Shown: positions 48,498 to 57,243 of the stretch, one piece after another
Numbering within the stretch: the stretch's first letter is position 1
How the letters are laid out: the number at the start of each line of letters is the position of its first letter
Origin: Ornatilinea sp.
GTDB lineage: Bacteria > Chloroflexota > Anaerolineae > Anaerolineales > Anaerolineaceae
Direction: 5' to 3'
DNA: 58,728 nt
Assembly: GCA_018433975.1 (NCBI GenBank)
Contig: JAHDQE010000060.1
Coordinates: forward strand, 1-58,728
Position numbers and translations under genes: made by a program
The notes under the pieces: model-generated
Database searches by the model: none
What the model was told of the DNA's origin: nothing
The model's input: the letters and a program-made list of their open reading frames with translations, nothing else

Positions 48498-48794
48498 TTA
48501 ATATTTCGGAAAAATATCCACATATTTTACAGAAGTGCGAGGCTGTGCCATCATCTCAGCAACACTATCACGCCATTTCATATAGTGGCTGGTTTTTTTA
48601 TGCTCACCTGCATCACTTTCCGTTTTATAAATTTCGGTTAAAGTAAATTTACACGGATCTTCCCGATGCTGAAATAGATCGAACCGGACAATGCCGGGCT
48701 CCTTCAAACTATTTTGAGCATTTTCTATGGTCGCCGAGATGAACGGTTCAACCATGCCTTCCTTTACAGAAATGTTCACGAGTACGATATACAT
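48498..48794 (-). CDS. ABM-domain (antibiotic biosynthesis monooxygenase-like) protein
   Basis: The 98-residue protein has the ferredoxin-like ABM pattern: VNISVKEGMVEPFISATIENAQNSLKEPGIVRFDLFQHREDPCKFTLTEIYKTESD and a final HYMKWRDSVAEMMAQPR, as in YgiN/LsrG-type proteins. These act as small-molecule isomerases, monooxygenases or quinone-related enzymes. It is a single-gene unit; the 168 bases to the iron-ADH gene hold no other gene. Substrate unknown. Confidence 0.85.
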   Translation of the reverse strand: MYIVLVNISVKEGMVEPFISATIENAQNSLKEPGIVRFDLFQHREDPCKFTLTEIYKTESDAGEHKKTSHYMKWRDSVAEMMAQPRTSVKYVDIFPKY

Positions 48795-49017
48795 ATATAA
48801 ATCACCTTGGTCAATGGATATATTTTTTCTACTCTACTTTATTATATAACAAGATTTAAAAGTACCCCCCTCCCATAAGCATTCCCATATAATAGGGAAT
48901 CCCCTTTTTTCTGTCAGTATATGGATGATCAAATCCCCCAAAATTCAGGAAACTACCCATAAATTCCTCTTAAATATCAGTTAAATGTTAGGATTTTATT
49001 AAAATATTAATTGGTGG

Positions 49018-49047
49018 TTGACTTCCCCCCCCTTTTTGTTGTATAGT
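49018..49047 (+). promoter_or_regulatory. rpoD: Promoter of rpoD with homopolymer spacer
   Basis: TTGACT (49018-49023) and TATAGT (49042-49047) are separated by 18 bases. The spacer contains eight C then five T. Transcription would start near 49054, leaving a leader of about 215 bases. The remaining upstream stretch (48795-49017) shows no gene; it has short A/T-rich and C-rich runs but nothing I could assign. Confidence 0.65.
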
Positions 49048-49082
49048 GTTATTCGGCTTAAATACATAGACGCAAACAATGC

Positions 49083-49137
49083 AACGGGCGGAGTACATCC
49101 CGCTCGTTCTCTATGTTAGAAAACGATTAATCGTTTT
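49083..49137 (+). promoter_or_regulatory. Leader of rpoD: GC-rich hairpin followed by an 18-base palindrome
   Basis: A 9-bp stem pairs 49083-49091 with 49100-49108. It is followed by a perfect palindrome AAAACGATTAATCGTTTT (49120-49137). Both lie downstream of the predicted start of transcription and about 130 bases before the rpoD ATG. They could be an mRNA structure or a site for a dimeric regulator. The palindrome resembles an operator more than a terminator since the T run is short. Confidence 0.5.
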
Positions 49138-49271
49138 GCAGCTGTGTATTCAGGTATTGAATATTACAGCCAAAAAGAGTATGCTGAAATAGAATACACT
49201 GAAAGTTAAAGCAAATTTCAATTACACCTAATCAATAAACTTCGAATTAGAAGAGGATTTAATACGTATCT

Positions 49272-50480
49272 ATGGAAAAAGAATTAATTACTGTTGTTGA
49301 AGAAGAGGAAGAATACCCTAAGATCGCTCGACTTATCGATTTGGGACGACAAAAAAGTTATGTCACCATTGATGACATTTTGCACTTTTTCCCCGATGCC
49401 GAACAAGACGTCGAACAGTTAGAAGAAGCATTTGCGGCTTTAATGAGTGCGGGTATTCCTTACGTTGAAGATGTTTCCAATGAAGAACCGCCAGAAGACG
49501 AACTAGAACTTACAGAAGAAGACGATGAAGAAAAAGAGGATGAGGGCGCTCCTGACGATCTGGCACATATCGACACAGATGACACTATTGGACTTTACCT
49601 CAAAGAAGTAAGTCGTGTACCTTTACTCACAGCCGAAGAGGAAGTCGATCTCGCGCAGCGAATTGAGCGTGGAAGAATGGCTCGCGAGGAATTAGCCAAA
49701 GGTAATGTTGAAAATAACCGCAGGACGGAGCTGCGTACACTGATTGAAGACGGTTGGAATGCCCGAGAACATCTCATTACGGCAAACTCTCGGTTGGTTA
49801 TCAGCGTGGCAAAGAAATATATGGGAAGAGGTGTTCCCTTTCTTGATTTGATTCAAGAAGGAAATATTGGTTTGATCCGCGCAACCAAAAAGTTTGATTA
49901 TCGTCGAGGTCACAAGTTTAGCACGTATGCTACCTGGTGGATCCGTCAAGCTGTTACGCGTGCTATCGCCGACCAGGGGCGCACAATTCGTGTTCCCGTT
50001 CACATGGGAGACCAGATCAACAAGTTATTGCGTGTCCAGCACCAATTAACACAGCGTTTAGGACGGGAACCTGCTGTTGAAGAATTGGCACAAACTCTGG
50101 ATGTGACCCCCAAGAAAATTGAGAATATGATCCAGGTGGCACGTCGACCCCTTTCCTTAGAGACACCAACCGATGACGAAGAAGATTCCGTACTCGGCGA
50201 CTTCATTGAAGATGATGAGGCCCCGCCACCCGACGAAAGTGCTACTTACAATTTACTGAAGGAACATTTAGAAGATGTGCTGAACGGGTTGCCCCCACGT
50301 GAAGTACGGATTCTTCAACTGCGTTATGGGCTTCTGGACGGACAGGCGTATACGCTTGAAGAAGTGGGACGTAAGATGGGTGTTACACGTGAACGAGTCC
50401 GGCAAATTGAAGCTCAAGCTTTGAGCCGCCTCCGACACCCTATTATCCGCAGAAAATTGCGCGATTACCTAGGAGATTAA
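49272..50480 (+). CDS. rpoD: Primary sigma factor RpoD/SigA
   Basis: The 402-residue protein has a region 1.1-like start (about 10-70), a very acidic linker (about 76-98), region 1.2 (DTIGLYLKEVSRVPLLTAEEEVDLA), region 2 with RLVISVAKKYMGRGVPFLDLIQEGNIGLIRA and the -10 helix KFDYRRGHKFSTYATWWIRQAVTRAI, region 3 and region 4 with EEVGRKMGVTRERVRQIEAQAL. It has no long non-conserved region, a compact form usual outside Proteobacteria. It directs RNA polymerase to TTGACA/TATAAT promoters like those seen in this window. A GAGGA site precedes the ATG. Confidence 0.96.
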   Translation: MEKELITVVEEEEEYPKIARLIDLGRQKSYVTIDDILHFFPDAEQDVEQLEEAFAALMSAGIPYVEDVSNEEPPEDELELTEEDDEEKEDEGAPDDLAHIDTDDTIGLYLKEVSRVPLLTAEEEVDLAQRIERGRMAREELAKGNVENNRRTELRTLIEDGWNAREHLITANSRLVISVAKKYMGRGVPFLDLIQEGNIGLIRATKKFDYRRGHKFSTYATWWIRQAVTRAIADQGRTIRVPVHMGDQINKLLRVQHQLTQRLGREPAVEELAQTLDVTPKKIENMIQVARRPLSLETPTDDEEDSVLGDFIEDDEAPPPDESATYNLLKEHLEDVLNGLPPREVRILQLRYGLLDGQAYTLEEVGRKMGVTRERVRQIEAQALSRLRHPIIRRKLRDYLGD

Positions 50481-50509
50481 TTCTCGATCACCAAAGCTAA
50501 GATTTTTAG

Positions 50510-50541
50510 AGAGCAGCACGAATAAAATGCTGCTCTTTTTG
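50510..50541 (+). terminator. Intrinsic terminator after rpoD
   Basis: A 9-bp perfect stem AGAGCAGCA/TGCTGCTCT with a nine-base loop is followed by a T run. It separates rpoD from the TPR gene. A TATAAT (50585-50590) about 45 bases upstream of the next ATG suggests a separate promoter there, but its -35 is poor. Confidence 0.88.
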
Positions 50542-50635
50542 TATTTTTGGTTTGTAAAACATAATATCTTTCGGCGAGAGAATGTATAATATATGATAAG
50601 GTGAAGTCCTTCAAAAACTTGTTGGGAGGATTTAG

Positions 50636-53600
50636 ATGGCTAAGATATCATTACGTTCATATAATCAGGAAATTGAAAACCTCATTAACGGTGGAGAATC
50701 TGAAGAAGCTATTGCTCATTGCAAATATCTCCTCAAGCTTTTCCCCAAACACATTGATACATACCGTTTATTGGGTAAAGCTTATTTAGAAAACCAGAGA
50801 TATACTGAAGCCTCCGACATTCTTAAACGCGTTCTTTCTGTCATCCCGGACGACTTCATCTCTCAAATTGGTTTAAGCATCATTCGAGAAGATGAAGGCA
50901 ACCTCGATGCAGCCATCTGGCATATGGAGAGAGCGTTCGAGGTACAGCCATCCAACGCAGCAATTCAAGAAGAGCTGCGCAGATTATATGGAAAACGAGA
51001 CGGTTTACAGCCGCATCGGGTACGCCTCACTCGAGGTGCATTAGTCAGAATGTATGCGAAAGGGGAACTGTATCCCCAGGCAATAGCAGAGGCAAGGGCG
51101 GCTCTTGCAGAGGATCCGCAACGAACTGATTTAATGATTATTCTGGCCAGATGCTACTATTCTTCCGGGCAGGAAGTTGAAGCAACTGAAGTTTGTAGCC
51201 GGTTAATTTCCAAACTTCCTTTTTGTTATGAAGCCAACCGCATCCTCGCTGAAATTTTGCCCAAGACTTCAAAAGCAGAAGATGCAAAAACTTATCAGCA
51301 GCGTGTAAGCGCGCTTGATCCATATTACAGCCTAATTTCTCCCAATGCACCAACCAGCGAACAAGTAGCGGATAACGCCGTAACCGTCGAGCGGCTGATC
51401 TGGCAATCCTCTTCGGATGCAACCAGCCAGCCTGATTGGGCAAGATCCGTTGGCGTTGAGATCAAGGAACACGAATCGGAAACACCAGATTGGATGAACG
51501 CAATCCCAACCGGAGAAAACATCACTTCCATTGAATCGCAGGAGGAAGAATCTCAGGAAGTTGGAATCCAAGAAGCTGAATCCCAAGAAGTTGAATCTCC
51601 AACAGACCTAAATGAAACTTTATTCACCAATCAGGAAGAAATGGAGTTAGAGAGTGAATCCCTGGTCCCCGACTGGATGAAAGACGCCGGATGGACAAAA
51701 AGCAATGAAGAGTCACCTCCCGATCAAGAAAGTATCGAGTTTGATTCTTTTTCTGAATCAGACAATTTTGAAGAGGTCGATGAAATTTCCCCCAACGAGG
51801 TACCTGATTGGATCAAATCTTTAGCTCCTCAAGAAGAAATGGAGAATCCTGACGAAGAGGAAAAACTTGATATTTTAAACCAGATACTCCCGCCTCAAGT
51901 AAATGTGGACAAAGAAACTGACTCGATATTAAAAGACACCGATTCTCATCTGGATGAAGAACAAATCAGGGACTCTTGGGACTCAGAAGATTTTGCCATC
52001 GATTCACTGAAAGAAGAACCAATTTCTTTTGAAGAAAAACCTGAGCAAAGCATTCAAGACACACAAGAGTCGGAGGATATCCCTGACTGGCTAAAAGATT
52101 TCTCTGAAAAAGAGCCCGAACAAAAAACAAATGATTTCAAACTGGAGGAAAACGAGGAATTGCCGGATTGGCTGAAGACTTTATCCGATGAGGACGAGGA
52201 TAAAAATGAGGATATCAAACCAATCGATCTTTCACAAAGTGAAAGAAACACCGATTTAGGTGCTTTTCCTATAGAAGAAATAGAAGAAGATGAGACACCT
52301 GTATCCCTCAACGATCAGGAATGGTTAGAAAACCTGGCTCAGGAACACAGCGCTGCTCAGGAAACCCTTGACTCCCCCGCCGGTGAATCGCTGGAAGAAC
52401 CTCCCTCGTGGATATTCGAAGCCGAATTACAGGATGAACAACCAGCAGAAGAACCTGAAGACTCAACAATTGATGCAGAACCTCAGGTCAAAGCGGATAA
52501 TTCATTAGACTGGCTCAATGAATTAGAGCCGGCAGAGCCCGAAGCAGCATCGGCATTTCAAGCCCTTGATGATCGCGAAGAAATTGAAGAAACCCCTGAT
52601 AGCTCAATGGAACAAGTTGATCTTGAATCGGCCCAACAGGAAGAATTAGATGAGGGATTCGCCTGGCTGGAATCTCTTGCGGCAAAGCAAGGTGCCGATG
52701 AGGAGACATTGATCCTTAAACCAGAAAACCGAATGGAAGAGACACCCGACTGGCTCAAGGAATTCAAGGAATCCGAAGCGGACCAAGAAATTCCATCTGA
52801 GTTGAGCGATGATGATTCCGAGGATGCCTCTGCCTTTCCCCAAACACTTGAAAAAGAGGACCGTTGGATCAGCGAATTTGAATCATCCGCCGAGACTAAG
52901 CAAATTACTCCAGACGAAGATCATTTACAACAAATCCAAACCGATACCCCCCTTGCGGAATCGATTCTTCCAAAAGACAGGGAGGGAACTACAAAAGAGG
53001 ATTCTGATTTCTCCTGGTTAGATTCTTCTGCTGATCAGGCGGACCAGGAAGAAGATTTTCTCGAAACAATTGATCTCACCCCGGAAACTTCTGTCGAATG
53101 GGGTCTTGAGGAGAGCTCATTAAATGAAACACTTCGGGAAGAGATCACTCCGTCCGAGGATTTGTTCCCCGCTCAGGATACTGAACCTCTGGAGAATGAA
53201 GAATCCCCTGAATCTTTAGAGGTTTCTCCCAGTGAGGATTTCCTATCAGATTTCCAGGAAAAAAGCCAGTTACAGGATATTCAATCGGATGCTTTAGAAC
53301 AGCTGGAAACCGAAACAGAATCAAGCGATTGGGATAAAGAGCCGTCCCCTGTGGACGAAGAAAAAACTGCGGATATCCCATTCGTGGCTTCTCAGTTTAT
53401 TCAGGAAGAAGAAGTTATCGATCAAGCCGAGCCTCAAGAACAGAAAAGTGAAACACCGGACTTTGACAGTGATGATGTTTTTTCCTGGTTAGAATCCCTG
53501 GCACGGAAACAAGGTGCCGATGAGGAAACACTCATTACAAAACCAGAGGAACGGACGGATGCCCCACCGGAATGGTTGGCCAAAGCATCTATTGAATCCG

Positions 53601-54418
53601 AAGAAATAGAAAGTGTAAGCCCAGAGGCGGAATCGCTTGAGAGTAAAACTTCCGAGTCCGAAGTCTCCGAGTTATCCGGGGTAATAAAATTTGATTCTGC
53701 TATGGAAGACACGCAGGAAACAGTCACTCATCCTCAAGAGGATCATAACGCGTTCCAGCAACAAGAGGTACAAACCAGGCAGGACGAAGAGGTAGCCGAG
53801 ATTGACCTTAACCTCCTCCCGCAAGAGGAAGAAGCAATGGACGAGAAAACAGAAGAATCCATACCGGACTGGCTGGAAGGATTGGAATCCGAAATTACTC
53901 CTTCTCAAGATACTGATACGATTACAGCGCTCCCTGAAGAAGAAGCACCTGCCGAAGAAGTACTTACCGAAGAAACACTTGGCGAATTTTCCTCGCCTCC
54001 AGAAGAGAATTTATCTCAGTCGATAGAAGAGCCTGCTGGTGTTTCTTTAGAGGCGTACGAAAATCCTGAGCCAGAAGAAACCGCCGTCGAGCATCTCCCG
54101 GACATTGCAGCCCCGGATTTAAGCAGCGAAGAAGTTGCCCAGTTTGATGCGGGTACTACAGAAAATGATATTCCATTTTTAACTGAGGCGAACAAAGCTC
54201 TGTCCAATCAGGATGTTGATTCTGCTCTGGTTGCCTATAATGAAGCAATTCAGCAAGGCGATTTTCTGGATCAAATCATTGAAGATCTCAATCAGGCAGT
54301 TTATCGATTCCCATTAGAATCAGCACTTTGGATGGCCCTTGGAGATGCATTTTCACAAAAAGGGCAAATTCAAAACGCATTAGATGCGTATTCCAAAGGA
54401 GAAGAATTGCTTCAATAA
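50636..54418 (+). CDS. Long acidic TPR protein with repeated PDWL-type motifs
   Basis: The 1260-residue protein has TPR repeats at the N-terminus (about 1-230; AIAHCKYLLKLFPKHIDTYRLLGKAYLENQ) and a last TPR-like pair at the C-terminus (about 1175-1260). The roughly 930 residues between are rich in Glu, Asp, Ser and Pro, and have at least 14 short motifs of the type P-[DESP]-W-[LIM]-x-x or related [FS]-W-L-x-[SE]-L, with Trp from about residue 286 to 1079 (VPDWMKD, IPDWLKD, LPDWLKT, TPDWLKE, IPDWLEG and others). A 17-residue block (WLESLAxKQGADEETLI) occurs twice, about 275 residues apart. The middle should be disordered, with the Trp motifs as regular docking points. Role unknown: scaffold or adaptor. 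It lies between rpoD and ndk. Confidence 0.85.
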   Translation: MAKISLRSYNQEIENLINGGESEEAIAHCKYLLKLFPKHIDTYRLLGKAYLENQRYTEASDILKRVLSVIPDDFISQIGLSIIREDEGNLDAAIWHMERAFEVQPSNAAIQEELRRLYGKRDGLQPHRVRLTRGALVRMYAKGELYPQAIAEARAALAEDPQRTDLMIILARCYYSSGQEVEATEVCSRLISKLPFCYEANRILAEILPKTSKAEDAKTYQQRVSALDPYYSLISPNAPTSEQVADNAVTVERLIWQSSSDATSQPDWARSVGVEIKEHESETPDWMNAIPTGENITSIESQEEESQEVGIQEAESQEVESPTDLNETLFTNQEEMELESESLVPDWMKDAGWTKSNEESPPDQESIEFDSFSESDNFEEVDEISPNEVPDWIKSLAPQEEMENPDEEEKLDILNQILPPQVNVDKETDSILKDTDSHLDEEQIRDSWDSEDFAIDSLKEEPISFEEKPEQSIQDTQESEDIPDWLKDFSEKEPEQKTNDFKLEENEELPDWLKTLSDEDEDKNEDIKPIDLSQSERNTDLGAFPIEEIEEDETPVSLNDQEWLENLAQEHSAAQETLDSPAGESLEEPPSWIFEAELQDEQPAEEPEDSTIDAEPQVKADNSLDWLNELEPAEPEAASAFQALDDREEIEETPDSSMEQVDLESAQQEELDEGFAWLESLAAKQGADEETLILKPENRMEETPDWLKEFKESEADQEIPSELSDDDSEDASAFPQTLEKEDRWISEFESSAETKQITPDEDHLQQIQTDTPLAESILPKDREGTTKEDSDFSWLDSSADQADQEEDFLETIDLTPETSVEWGLEESSLNETLREEITPSEDLFPAQDTEPLENEESPESLEVSPSEDFLSDFQEKSQLQDIQSDALEQLETETESSDWDKEPSPVDEEKTADIPFVASQFIQEEEVIDQAEPQEQKSETPDFDSDDVFSWLESLARKQGADEETLITKPEERTDAPPEWLAKASIESEEIESVSPEAESLESKTSESEVSELSGVIKFDSAMEDTQETVTHPQEDHNAFQQQEVQTRQDEEVAEIDLNLLPQEEEAMDEKTEESIPDWLEGLESEITPSQDTDTITALPEEEAPAEEVLTEETLGEFSSPPEENLSQSIEEPAGVSLEAYENPEPEETAVEHLPDIAAPDLSSEEVAQFDAGTTENDIPFLTEANKALSNQDVDSALVAYNEAIQQGDFLDQIIEDLNQAVYRFPLESALWMALGDAFSQKGQIQNALDAYSKGEELLQ

Positions 54419-54464
54419 TTCACATTTGGAGCAAATATTTATTGAATTCGGAGGTTTATTTATA

Positions 54465-54920
54465 GTGGAAAGAACATTGGTACTGATAAAACCAGATGGG
54501 GTTCAACGCGGTCTGGTAGGTGAAATTATTGCTCGGTTCGAAAAAAGAGGCCTGAAACTCATTGCTGCTAAATTTATGCAGGTTGACCAAAAACTTGCCG
54601 AAAAACACTATGAAGTTCATAAGGGCAAACCATTTTACAATGGGCTGATCCAATACATCACCTCTGCTCCGGTAATGGCAATGGTTTGGGAAGGCCCCGA
54701 AGCGATAAAAGCTGCCCGACAAACAATGGGAGCAACCGCACCAACCCAGGCAGCCCCTGGTAGCATCCGGCATGATTTCGCCCTGTCAGTTGGAAGGAAC
54801 CTCACACATGGTTCGGATTCGGTTGAAAATGGTGAGCACGAGATCAGTTTATGGTTCTCAAAAGAAGAAATTTTAGACTGGGATCGCGTGCTTGAGCCCT
54901 GGTTAACAGGAAACAATTAA
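54465..54920 (+). CDS. ndk: Nucleoside diphosphate kinase
   Basis: The 151-residue protein starts at a GTG (54465), chosen because it matches the family N-terminus (VERTLVLIKPDGVQRG) and has a GGAGG site eight bases upstream; the frame is open further upstream without similarity. The active-site motif RNLTHGSDSVENGEHEI holds the catalytic His. It moves phosphate between NTPs and NDPs. It follows the TPR gene by 46 bases and may be read in the same transcript. Confidence 0.96.
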   Translation: MERTLVLIKPDGVQRGLVGEIIARFEKRGLKLIAAKFMQVDQKLAEKHYEVHKGKPFYNGLIQYITSAPVMAMVWEGPEAIKAARQTMGATAPTQAAPGSIRHDFALSVGRNLTHGSDSVENGEHEISLWFSKEEILDWDRVLEPWLTGNN

Positions 54921-54952
54921 TTTCAATATATTCTTACCGCCTGTTTACAAGA

Positions 54953-54999
54953 AACCCCTGACTGGTTATCCATTAGAGATAATAACCGATCAGGGGTTT
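54953..54999 (+). terminator. Intrinsic terminator after ndk
   Basis: The segments AACCCCTGACTGGTTAT and ATAACCGATCAGGGGTT form a stem of about 16 pairs with a central mismatch and an eleven-base loop, followed by TTTTCTT. This ends the ndk transcript. Confidence 0.88.
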
Positions 55000-55068
55000 T
55001 CTTGTCCATTCAAAGATATTTTCATAAAATCCGGAATTCAACGATGAATGATGAAAGAATTTTGAGGA

Positions 55069-55097
55069 TTGACTTGCGCTTTCACCTTTGGTAAAAT
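55069..55097 (+). promoter_or_regulatory. Promoter of rplI
   Basis: TTGACT (55069-55074) and TAAAAT (55092-55097) are separated by 17 bases, 66 bases before the rplI ATG. Good match to the vegetative consensus. Confidence 0.75.
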
Positions 55098-55163
55098 CCG
55101 TAAGCTTGAGATGTTGTACCCTTCATCTCTTTAACCTATATTCATTAAGAAAGGGCTTGCACA

Positions 55164-55709
55164 ATGAAAGTACTTTTGATCAAAGATGTATATAAATTAG
55201 GCCGTGCCGGTGATATTAAAAAAGTTGCCAGTGGATACGGTCGGAATTATCTGATTCCCCAGGGATTGGCAGTTTTAGCTACCGCTAACGCTTTAAAAGA
55301 GGCCGATCACATTCGTGAGACAGCCGCACAACAACGGGCTATCCTCAACAAAGAAATGAGCGGTATTGCAGAAATTCTTTCCAGCACAGTTCTCACTTTC
55401 AATGCAAAAGCTGGCGAAACAGGAAAACTGTATGGCTCCATCACCTCTCAAATGATTGTTGATGGCATCAAAGAGAAGAGCGGCGTTGAAATTGATCGCA
55501 GAGACATCGAATCAGACCCAATTCGTTCTCTAGGGGAACACGCAATCATCGTGCGTTTGACGATGGATCTTATCCCTGAAATTAAGGTACTCGTTTTGGG
55601 AGAAGGCGAATCCGCTCCTGTTAGCACACCTGACGAAGAAGTCTTGGAAGAAGAGGAAGTTGAGAGTGAATCGACTTCTCAAGACGAAGAAGATGTTGTT
55701 GAAGAATAA
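55164..55709 (+). CDS. rplI: 50S ribosomal protein L9
   Basis: The 181-residue protein has the L9 N-terminal domain (MKVLLIKDVYKLGRAGDIKKVASGYGRNYLIPQGLAVLAT), a long connecting helix, and the C-terminal domain with KLYGSITSQMIVDGI. The last 30 residues are a Glu-rich tail (EEVLEEEEVESESTSQDEED) beyond the usual 150. It binds 23S rRNA. It stands alone rather than next to rpsF-ssb-rpsR. Confidence 0.95.
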   Translation: MKVLLIKDVYKLGRAGDIKKVASGYGRNYLIPQGLAVLATANALKEADHIRETAAQQRAILNKEMSGIAEILSSTVLTFNAKAGETGKLYGSITSQMIVDGIKEKSGVEIDRRDIESDPIRSLGEHAIIVRLTMDLIPEIKVLVLGEGESAPVSTPDEEVLEEEEVESESTSQDEEDVVEE

Positions 55710-55740
55710 TTAAATTACCAATTATCAAACGTACTACAGA

Positions 55741-55777
55741 ACCGGTTTTATTGCGTCTGATCACGCAGTAAACCGGT
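55741..55777 (+). terminator. Probable terminator after rplI
   Basis: ACCGGTTT...TAAACCGGT form an outer stem and TGCGT/ACGCA an inner stem, with short internal bulges, followed by a modest T-rich tail (ATTTGTTT). Likely ends the rplI transcript, though the T run is weak. Confidence 0.6.
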
Positions 55778-55802
55778 ATTTGTTTATTGAAATTGACTTG
55801 TC

Positions 55803-55811
55803 TGGTATGAT
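55803..55811 (+). promoter_or_regulatory. Extended -10 promoter for the RodZ-like gene
   Basis: TGG-TATGAT (55803-55811) lies 26 bases before the ATG at 55838. A TTGACT at 55793-55798 is too close to serve as its -35, so an extended -10 promoter is the better reading. Confidence 0.4.
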
Positions 55812-55837
55812 TAACACCCTGTGGTTTTAAACAAATT

Positions 55838-57226
55838 ATGACTAACTCAATCGGTAAAACACTCAAAGAAAAAAGAATAGAGAAGAACCTGTCATTAGAT
55901 GACGTTTCTAAAGCACTCTATATTCGAACCGCCTATTTAGAAGCCCTTGAACACGATAATTTAGAAACACTTCTTTCTCCAGTACAAACACGTGGTTTCG
56001 CACGCTTATATGCCGATTTCTTAGACATAAACATTGAGCAGCTTCTAAATCCCCCTCAACCGGAATCAATTCCAGAAGAAACCACAACAACAGATCAAAC
56101 CACAAAACTTCCAATTCCCTCCAAGAGACTCTCTTCAACAGATAAATCCGAACTCAAGGTGCCCATCCAACAAGAAGATGTTTCAACGGATCAAGATGAA
56201 GCAGAGCTTTATCCCGAAGATCAGGACGTTGCAGAAAAAGCCTCATCATCCGATATATTTAAAAAAATTGGGAATATTCTATTAACTCAAAGGGAAGCTC
56301 TGGGAATCACCCTGGAGGAAGTGGAACGGCACACCCACTTGAAAATGCATTATCTTAAATACCTCGAGGCTGGAGAATTCGACAATCTACCTTCCCCCGT
56401 TCAGGGCAAAGGAATGCTAAACAACTATGCCCGCTTTTTGGAACTCGACAGTGAACAAGTTCTATTATTGTTTGCTGACGCTTTACAAATCAGACGGGAA
56501 GAGCTCAATCCTAACGCAAATGAAGATGGACAAGCCCTTCCAACAAACAAACGGAGGACTGCAAAACCGTCCGGCTTACGGCGTTTGATCACTCCCGATC
56601 TTCTCATTGGCAGCAGCATTATTGTTCTTATTTTCATTTTTTCAATTTGGACAATTTCAACTATTAATGCTCAACGGAATATGACCCTCGAAGCAACCCC
56701 TCCTCCAATCAGTGAAGTCCTCTCCGGGCTATCCGGATTGGAAAGTACAACTTCTCCAATTGAAACCACCACGCCTACCCCCAAAACTGCACTACAAAAT
56801 CAGCCAAACTCTCCGAACACTCAGGGTACCGGCGAAACTCAGGGCGAAACGATCCCGGTTAAAGATAGTAAACCTTTGCAAATCTATATCATCACATCAG
56901 ATCGGGCATGGGTTCACGTAATAGCTGACAAAAAAACTGTTTTTAACGGGCGCGTACAACCCGGAAATGCTTATGCGTTCTCTGCCGAAACCCAAATAGA
57001 ATTGGTAACAGGCAATGCTGCGGCATTACAGGTATTTTTTAATCAAGAAGATTTAGGAACGTTGGGACTTTTTGGAGAAGTATCAAGTCTGATCTTTACA
57101 GATCAGGGCATTTTGACACCCACGCCACTTTTCACACCGACTTATACCCCCACAACACTACCAACGTTAACTGCTCTCCCAAGCCCAACGGTTCCTACCC
57201 CTACCGTAACCCCATTTATTCCATAA
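55838..57226 (+). CDS. RodZ-like membrane protein with two cytoplasmic HTH domains
   Basis: The 462-residue protein has two similar helix-turn-helix domains (about 4-70: GKTLKEKRIEKNLSLDDVSKAL...; about 138-222: IGNILLTQREALGITLEEVERH...), an acidic/polar linker between them, a basic stretch, one membrane span (about 253-275), an outer DUF4115-type domain (about 344-420: LQIYIITSDRAWVHVIADKKTV) and a Thr/Pro-rich tail (about 425-462). RodZ has one HTH_25 domain and links MreB to the cell-wall machine. The doubled HTH is unusual. Cell-shape or cell-division role is inference. Confidence 0.87.
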   Translation: MTNSIGKTLKEKRIEKNLSLDDVSKALYIRTAYLEALEHDNLETLLSPVQTRGFARLYADFLDINIEQLLNPPQPESIPEETTTTDQTTKLPIPSKRLSSTDKSELKVPIQQEDVSTDQDEAELYPEDQDVAEKASSSDIFKKIGNILLTQREALGITLEEVERHTHLKMHYLKYLEAGEFDNLPSPVQGKGMLNNYARFLELDSEQVLLLFADALQIRREELNPNANEDGQALPTNKRRTAKPSGLRRLITPDLLIGSSIIVLIFIFSIWTISTINAQRNMTLEATPPPISEVLSGLSGLESTTSPIETTTPTPKTALQNQPNSPNTQGTGETQGETIPVKDSKPLQIYIITSDRAWVHVIADKKTVFNGRVQPGNAYAFSAETQIELVTGNAAALQVFFNQEDLGTLGLFGEVSSLIFTDQGILTPTPLFTPTYTPTTLPTLTALPSPTVPTPTVTPFIP

Positions 57227-57243
57227 TATCGGATCGTTTATCC

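Noticed and set aside
52054..52311. Ser-rich minus-strand frames opposite the acidic TPR protein
   Set aside because: They are the reverse complement of GAA/GAG-rich codons and have no start signals.
55793..55811. TTGACT-TATGAT promoter for the RodZ-like gene
   Set aside because: Only seven bases lie between the boxes; an extended -10 reading was kept instead.
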